A stretch of 64,000 nt of DNA, taken from assembly GCF_000165125.1 (NCBI RefSeq), contig NZ_AEIU01000063.1, positions 1-64,000 of the forward strand. Direction: 5' to 3'. Below are positions 60,826 to 64,000 of this stretch, piece after piece. This stretch comes from Vibrio caribbeanicus ATCC BAA-2122. Its GTDB lineage: Bacteria > Pseudomonadota > Gammaproteobacteria > Enterobacterales > Vibrionaceae. Under the pieces are notes generated by a model, which had not been told where the DNA came from, did no database searches, and saw nothing but the letters and a program-made list of their open reading frames with translations. How positions within the stretch are numbered: the stretch's first letter is position 1; every line of letters begins with the position of its first letter. The translations under genes and the position numbers were made by a program.

Positions 60826-60894
60826 CATTACAGGGTGTAAACACCCTGTAATGCTTAGTTTAGTCACTTTAAGAGAGGCGACTAAACTAAGCAT
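60826..60894 (+). other. two overlapping long hairpins between leuS and lptE
   Basis: First: CATTACAGGGTGT, 2 nt, ACACCCTGTAATG (13 bp, 60826-60853). Second: ATGCTTAGTTTAGTC, 14 nt, GACTAAACTAAGCAT (15 bp, 60851-60894). They share three bases. Neither has a T-run. Confidence 0.7.
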
Positions 60895-60920
60895 TCACAT
60901 TAGAACGAGAGCCTTATACT

Positions 60921-61556
60921 ATGTTTAATAACACGCCTCAAAACACCTTTCCATTATTTGTAAAATTCGCTCTTGTTATTTTATTTTCAAGCGTACTTTC
61001 AGCTTGTGGTTTTCACCTTAGAGGAGATTACTCAGTACCACAAAGCCTACAAAAGCTTTCAATTACCAGCTTCGACCAGTACAGCACATTTACCCGGATG
61101 TTGAAGACACAACTAAGAATGTCTGAAATTGAAATTGTTGAGCCAGCTGAAGATGTACCCAATTTACATATCATGAGTGAAGGAATGGGGGAACGGACTC
61201 TCTCTCTTTATCAAAATACTAACTCTGCCGAAAAGGAGCTTACTTTCAACGCATCGTATCGTGTGACAATTCCTGAAAAAGGAACTCTCAAGCTTTCGAC
61301 TTCAGTCAGTCGTAGCTATTTAGCTAACTCTCTAACAGCCCTCGCTAAATCAGTAGAACGCGACATGCTGGAAGACGAAATGCGCAAAGTTGCTACAGAT
61401 CAAATTATCCGCCAGCTCGCCCGCCTAAAATTGGAGACACTTTTCGAGAACAATGATGTCACCGAAGAGCCATTACCCCTAGCTGATGAGCAAAATACAA
61501 TAGAGCAATCATCAGAAGAAGCTCCGGTTTCCCAGACAACAAAAGTTGATCAGTAA
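60921..61556 (+). CDS. lptE: LPS-assembly lipoprotein LptE
   Basis: Plugs the LptD barrel and helps deliver lipopolysaccharide to the cell surface. 211 residues: lipoprotein signal with cysteine in LSACGFHLRGDY near residue 29, family motif GFHLRG, core up to about residue 170, and an acidic low-complexity C-terminal tail (about 180-211). Tail length is greater than in E. coli. Upstream of holA, the usual order. Confidence 0.93.
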   Translation: MFNNTPQNTFPLFVKFALVILFSSVLSACGFHLRGDYSVPQSLQKLSITSFDQYSTFTRMLKTQLRMSEIEIVEPAEDVPNLHIMSEGMGERTLSLYQNTNSAEKELTFNASYRVTIPEKGTLKLSTSVSRSYLANSLTALAKSVERDMLEDEMRKVATDQIIRQLARLKLETLFENNDVTEEPLPLADEQNTIEQSSEEAPVSQTTKVDQ

Positions 61557-61588
61557 CAAAGTGTCCAAGGGGGCTACTGGATAAATTT

Positions 61589-62602
61589 ATGCGTATTTTT
61601 GCTGATAACCTAGCTGAACAATTAAATAAGCAGCTTCACCCAATATACCTGCTACTAGGCAATGAACCACTACTTATTGAAGAGTCACGGTCAGCAATAT
61701 ATCAATCAGCTCATATGGAAGGCTTTACAGAAAAACAGCGCTTTAGTTTGGAAAAAAATGCTCATTGGGAGGACATTTACAACAGTGTTCAGGCTATGAG
61801 CCTTTTTTCATCGAAAAAGATTATAGAGCTGGAACTTCCAAGTTCTGGAGTCAACAATTCCATCACTAAAGAGCTAGCAGCACTTTTCCCTCTGTTACAT
61901 CCAGACATTATCTTAGTCGTTATTGGCAGTAAAATAACCAAAGCTCAAGAAAACGCAAAATGGTTCAAACAACTCTCTGCAACTGCCTGTAGAGTGAATT
62001 GTTTAACACCTGATATTACTCGTCTCCCCCAGTTTATACGAGCTCGTTGCAAGTTACGAAATCTCACGCCAGATGATGAAGCACTGCAAATGCTATCACA
62101 ATGGTATGAAGGTAACTTACTGGCACTTAATCAAAGTTTAGAAAAGCTCACTTTGCTTTACCCCGACGGTGAATTAAATTTGGTTCGACTGGAAAAAGCT
62201 CTCAGCCGAAGTAACCATTATACTATCTATCACTGGTGTGATGCATTGTTGGCTGGAAAAATGAAGCGAAGTCAGAGAATTCTTCGCCAACTAAAAGCAG
62301 AGGGAATAGAGCCTGTCATTATCACAAGAGCATTACAAAAGGAGCTAACACAACTTTTTGCAATGGCTACAAATCTTAAATTGCACAATCTCCATCAGAT
62401 TTTCGAACAACATCGCATTTGGCAATCAAAACGTCCACTTTATACGGCCGCACTAGGCAGGCTTTCCACAACCAAGATTCAGCATCTATTACAATTACTC
62501 TGTAAAATTGAAATAACAACAAAAACTCAATACGAACAATCAAGCTGGCCACTATTACAGCAGTTAGGAATAGAAGCTTGCATGCCACAGGTTAAGTTTT
62601 AG
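61589..62602 (+). CDS. holA: DNA polymerase III delta subunit
   Basis: Opens the beta sliding clamp as part of the clamp loader. 337 residues: N-terminal beta-interaction segment (FADNLAEQLNKQLHPIYLLLGNEPLLIEES, about 4-33) and the delta-type C-terminal collar with LKAEGIEPVIITRALQKEL. No P-loop, as expected for delta. 32 nt after lptE. Confidence 0.95.
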   Translation: MRIFADNLAEQLNKQLHPIYLLLGNEPLLIEESRSAIYQSAHMEGFTEKQRFSLEKNAHWEDIYNSVQAMSLFSSKKIIELELPSSGVNNSITKELAALFPLLHPDIILVVIGSKITKAQENAKWFKQLSATACRVNCLTPDITRLPQFIRARCKLRNLTPDDEALQMLSQWYEGNLLALNQSLEKLTLLYPDGELNLVRLEKALSRSNHYTIYHWCDALLAGKMKRSQRILRQLKAEGIEPVIITRALQKELTQLFAMATNLKLHNLHQIFEQHRIWQSKRPLYTAALGRLSTTKIQHLLQLLCKIEITTKTQYEQSSWPLLQQLGIEACMPQVKF

Positions 62603-62668
62603 GAAGCATGTTATGATGACCTCATATAAATCGTCACCTTCAAAGACACACATATTAGGGAGAAAGCC

Positions 62669-62986
62669 TTGCAACTTGAAGAACTGAACACATTCCTACG
62701 CGAAAAAGTAGATGATATGAAAGCTCAGGATATTGCCACAATAGATGTTACGGGAAAGTCGAGCATCACTGATTTTATGATCGTTTGTACAGGTACATCA
62801 AAAAGACACGTTACCTCGATTGCTGAACACCTCACAAAAGAATCTAAATCTTTGGGTATAACACCTATGGGGATAAATGGGGACAATCAAGGAGAATGGG
62901 TGATTGTCGATATGGGTTCAACCATAGTTCACGTTATGCAAGAAGAACAAAGAGAACTATACAACCTGGAGAAACTGTGGGGCTGA
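62669..62986 (+). CDS. rsfS: ribosome silencing factor RsfS
   Basis: Binds ribosomal protein uL14 and blocks subunit joining in starvation. 105 residues; starts with TTG at 62669, with GGGAGA before it. Motif [21 protein letters not shown] near residues 28-48 and [30 protein letters not shown] at the end are characteristic. Next to rlmH, the usual order. Confidence 0.93.
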   Translation: MQLEELNTFLREKVDDMKAQDIATIDVTGKSSITDFMIVCTGTSKRHVTSIAEHLTKESKSLGITPMGINGDNQGEWVIVDMGSTIVHVMQEEQRELYNLEKLWG

Positions 62987-62990
62987 TAGT

Positions 62991-63461
62991 ATGAAGATAC
63001 AATTAATTGCTGTCGGCACTAAAATGCCCAAATGGATTGAAGAAGGCTTTACAGAATATCGGCGCAGATTTCCTCATGATATGCCACTAGAGCTCGTAGA
63101 AATTCCCGCAGGGAAAAGAGGGAAAAATGCAGATATTGTGAGAATTTTGCAAAAAGAGGGAGAGGCAATGCTTTCAGCAGTGCCAAAAGGAAATAGAATT
63201 GTTACTCTCGACATTCCCGGCAAAAAGTGGGATACGCAGCAATTGTCCCAGCAACTAGAATCCTGGAAACTCGACGGAAGGGATGTTTCAATATTGATTG
63301 GTGGCCCTGAAGGGTTAGCACCGCAATGCAAGGCAGCCGCTGAACAAAGTTGGTCACTGTCTGCACTTACCCTACCACATCCTTTAGTTAGAGTGATCAT
63401 GGCAGAAAGCTTATACAGAGCATGGAGCCTTACCACCAACCACCCATACCATCGAGAATAG
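62991..63461 (+). CDS. rlmH: 23S rRNA pseudouridine-1915 methyltransferase
   Basis: SPOUT-fold methyltransferase that methylates pseudouridine 1915 of 23S rRNA. 156 residues, the usual length, with the C-terminal trefoil-knot motifs [13 protein letters not shown] (about 98-110) and [19 protein letters not shown] (about 128-146). Starts 4 nt after rsfS and ends 6 nt before mrdA. Confidence 0.95.
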   Translation: MKIQLIAVGTKMPKWIEEGFTEYRRRFPHDMPLELVEIPAGKRGKNADIVRILQKEGEAMLSAVPKGNRIVTLDIPGKKWDTQQLSQQLESWKLDGRDVSILIGGPEGLAPQCKAAAEQSWSLSALTLPHPLVRVIMAESLYRAWSLTTNHPYHRE

Positions 63462-63467
63462 TATTTC

Positions 63468-64000
63468 ATGTTACGAAAGCGGAGTCGTATTAGAGACTAT
63501 CAGGAAGAAGCTCGTCTTTTTAGAAGCCGTGCTATGGTCGCCTTCGTTGGTATTATTACTTTGGTTGGTTTACTCGTGACCAACCTATACAACATTCAAA
63601 TTAATCAGTATAACGACTACAAAACACGCTCAAACGATAATCGTATAAAAATTGTCCCCATAGCACCCAATCGTGGGCTTATTTATGATAGAAATGAGCG
63701 TATTCTTGCTGAAAATCGCCCGGTATTCAGCTTAGAAGTGACTCCAGAAAAAGTGAAAGATATGGATGACACTATTCGTCGTCTGCAAAACTTTCTAACG
63801 ATTACTCCCGAGCAAATAGAACGATTTAATAAAGAACGGCGTCAAACACGACGTTTCAATTCTATTCCTATTCTGTCACAACTTACAGAAGAACAGGCCG
63901 CAAAGTTTTCTGTTCAGCAGCATAATTTTAAAGGTGTGGCGATTAACGCTTCTCTGAAGAGACACTATCCATACGGTGATGTGCTTACCCACGTAATCGG
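63468..64000 (+). CDS. mrdA: penicillin-binding protein 2 (partial, runs off window)
   Basis: Elongasome transpeptidase for peptidoglycan. Only the first 177 codons are inside the window. It starts MLRKRSRIRDYQEEARLFRS, followed by a membrane anchor (about 22-46, MVAFVGIITLVGLLVTNLYN), and the PBP2-type NRGLIYDRNERILAEN segment near residues 69-84. The catalytic domain is beyond the end. 6 nt after rlmH. Confidence 0.93.
   Translation, partial: MLRKRSRIRDYQEEARLFRSRAMVAFVGIITLVGLLVTNLYNIQINQYNDYKTRSNDNRIKIVPIAPNRGLIYDRNERILAENRPVFSLEVTPEKVKDMDDTIRRLQNFLTITPEQIERFNKERRQTRRFNSIPILSQLTEEQAAKFSVQQHNFKGVAINASLKRHYPYGDVLTHVI

Overview
The window looks like a piece of a Vibrionaceae chromosome, most likely Vibrio. 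The polar-flagellar cluster ends in tandem flagellins and has the Vibrio-specific flgOP and flgT genes. A toxR-toxS pair stands head-to-head with htpG, and the gene contents and order match vibrios. The DNA is moderately AT-rich and almost every gene is an intact, ordinary-length core gene.

Layout: (1) 1-19.9 kb is a flagellar/chemotaxis block. On the minus strand it reads cheV-cheR, flgBCDE, flgFGHIJ, flgKL, flaA, flaC. On the plus side are flgA, flgMN and flgT, with flgOP on minus. I can read GG-N10-GC (sigma-54) promoters in front of flgB, flgF, flgK, flaA and flgO, and sigma-28 promoters in front of flaC and flgM. This fits the class III/class IV flagellar hierarchy of vibrios, with FlgM as the anti-sigma-28 switch. 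flgA is broken into two frames at an A8 tract. (2) 19.9-23.8 kb holds tRNA-Arg(CCT), a dicarboxylate/amino-acid:cation symporter, a small protein with two AP2-like repeats, and gltX. (3) 23.9-31.3 kb looks accessory. It has a copper ATPase under a CueR-type promoter, then three tandem paralogous 8-strand outer-membrane barrels, each with its own terminator, and a lone membrane-bound ToxR/CadC-like regulator. Unusual palindromes lie in the spacers. (4) 31.3-36.9 kb holds hemH, adk and htpG (minus), then toxRS (plus).

(5) 36.9-42.3 kb holds a TSUP permease, a YfcH-like epimerase, and a ybbO-cnoX-qmcA-ybbJ group with a possible 21-residue membrane peptide between ybbO and cnoX. (6) 42.3-50.5 kb holds ligA and zipA (minus), then cysZ, cysK and the ptsH-ptsI-crr phosphotransferase genes. 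(7) 50.5-64 kb holds ubiF (minus), miaB-ybeZ-ybeY-ybeX-lnt, a ybeL zinc-ribbon gene (minus), then leuS-lptE-holA-rsfS-rlmH and the start of mrdA, which runs off the window.

Most worth checking: the flgA frameshift (phase variation, programmed slippage, or a base-call error), the barrel/ToxR-like locus with its palindromic operators, a possible small ORF at 39717, and several strong unexplained RNA hairpins (flaA leader and 3' region, leuS-lptE, miaB-ybeZ, ptsH-ptsI). No CRISPR array, rRNA, insertion sequence or prophage was seen. All function calls come from reading translated sequence and motifs by eye; no database search was run.
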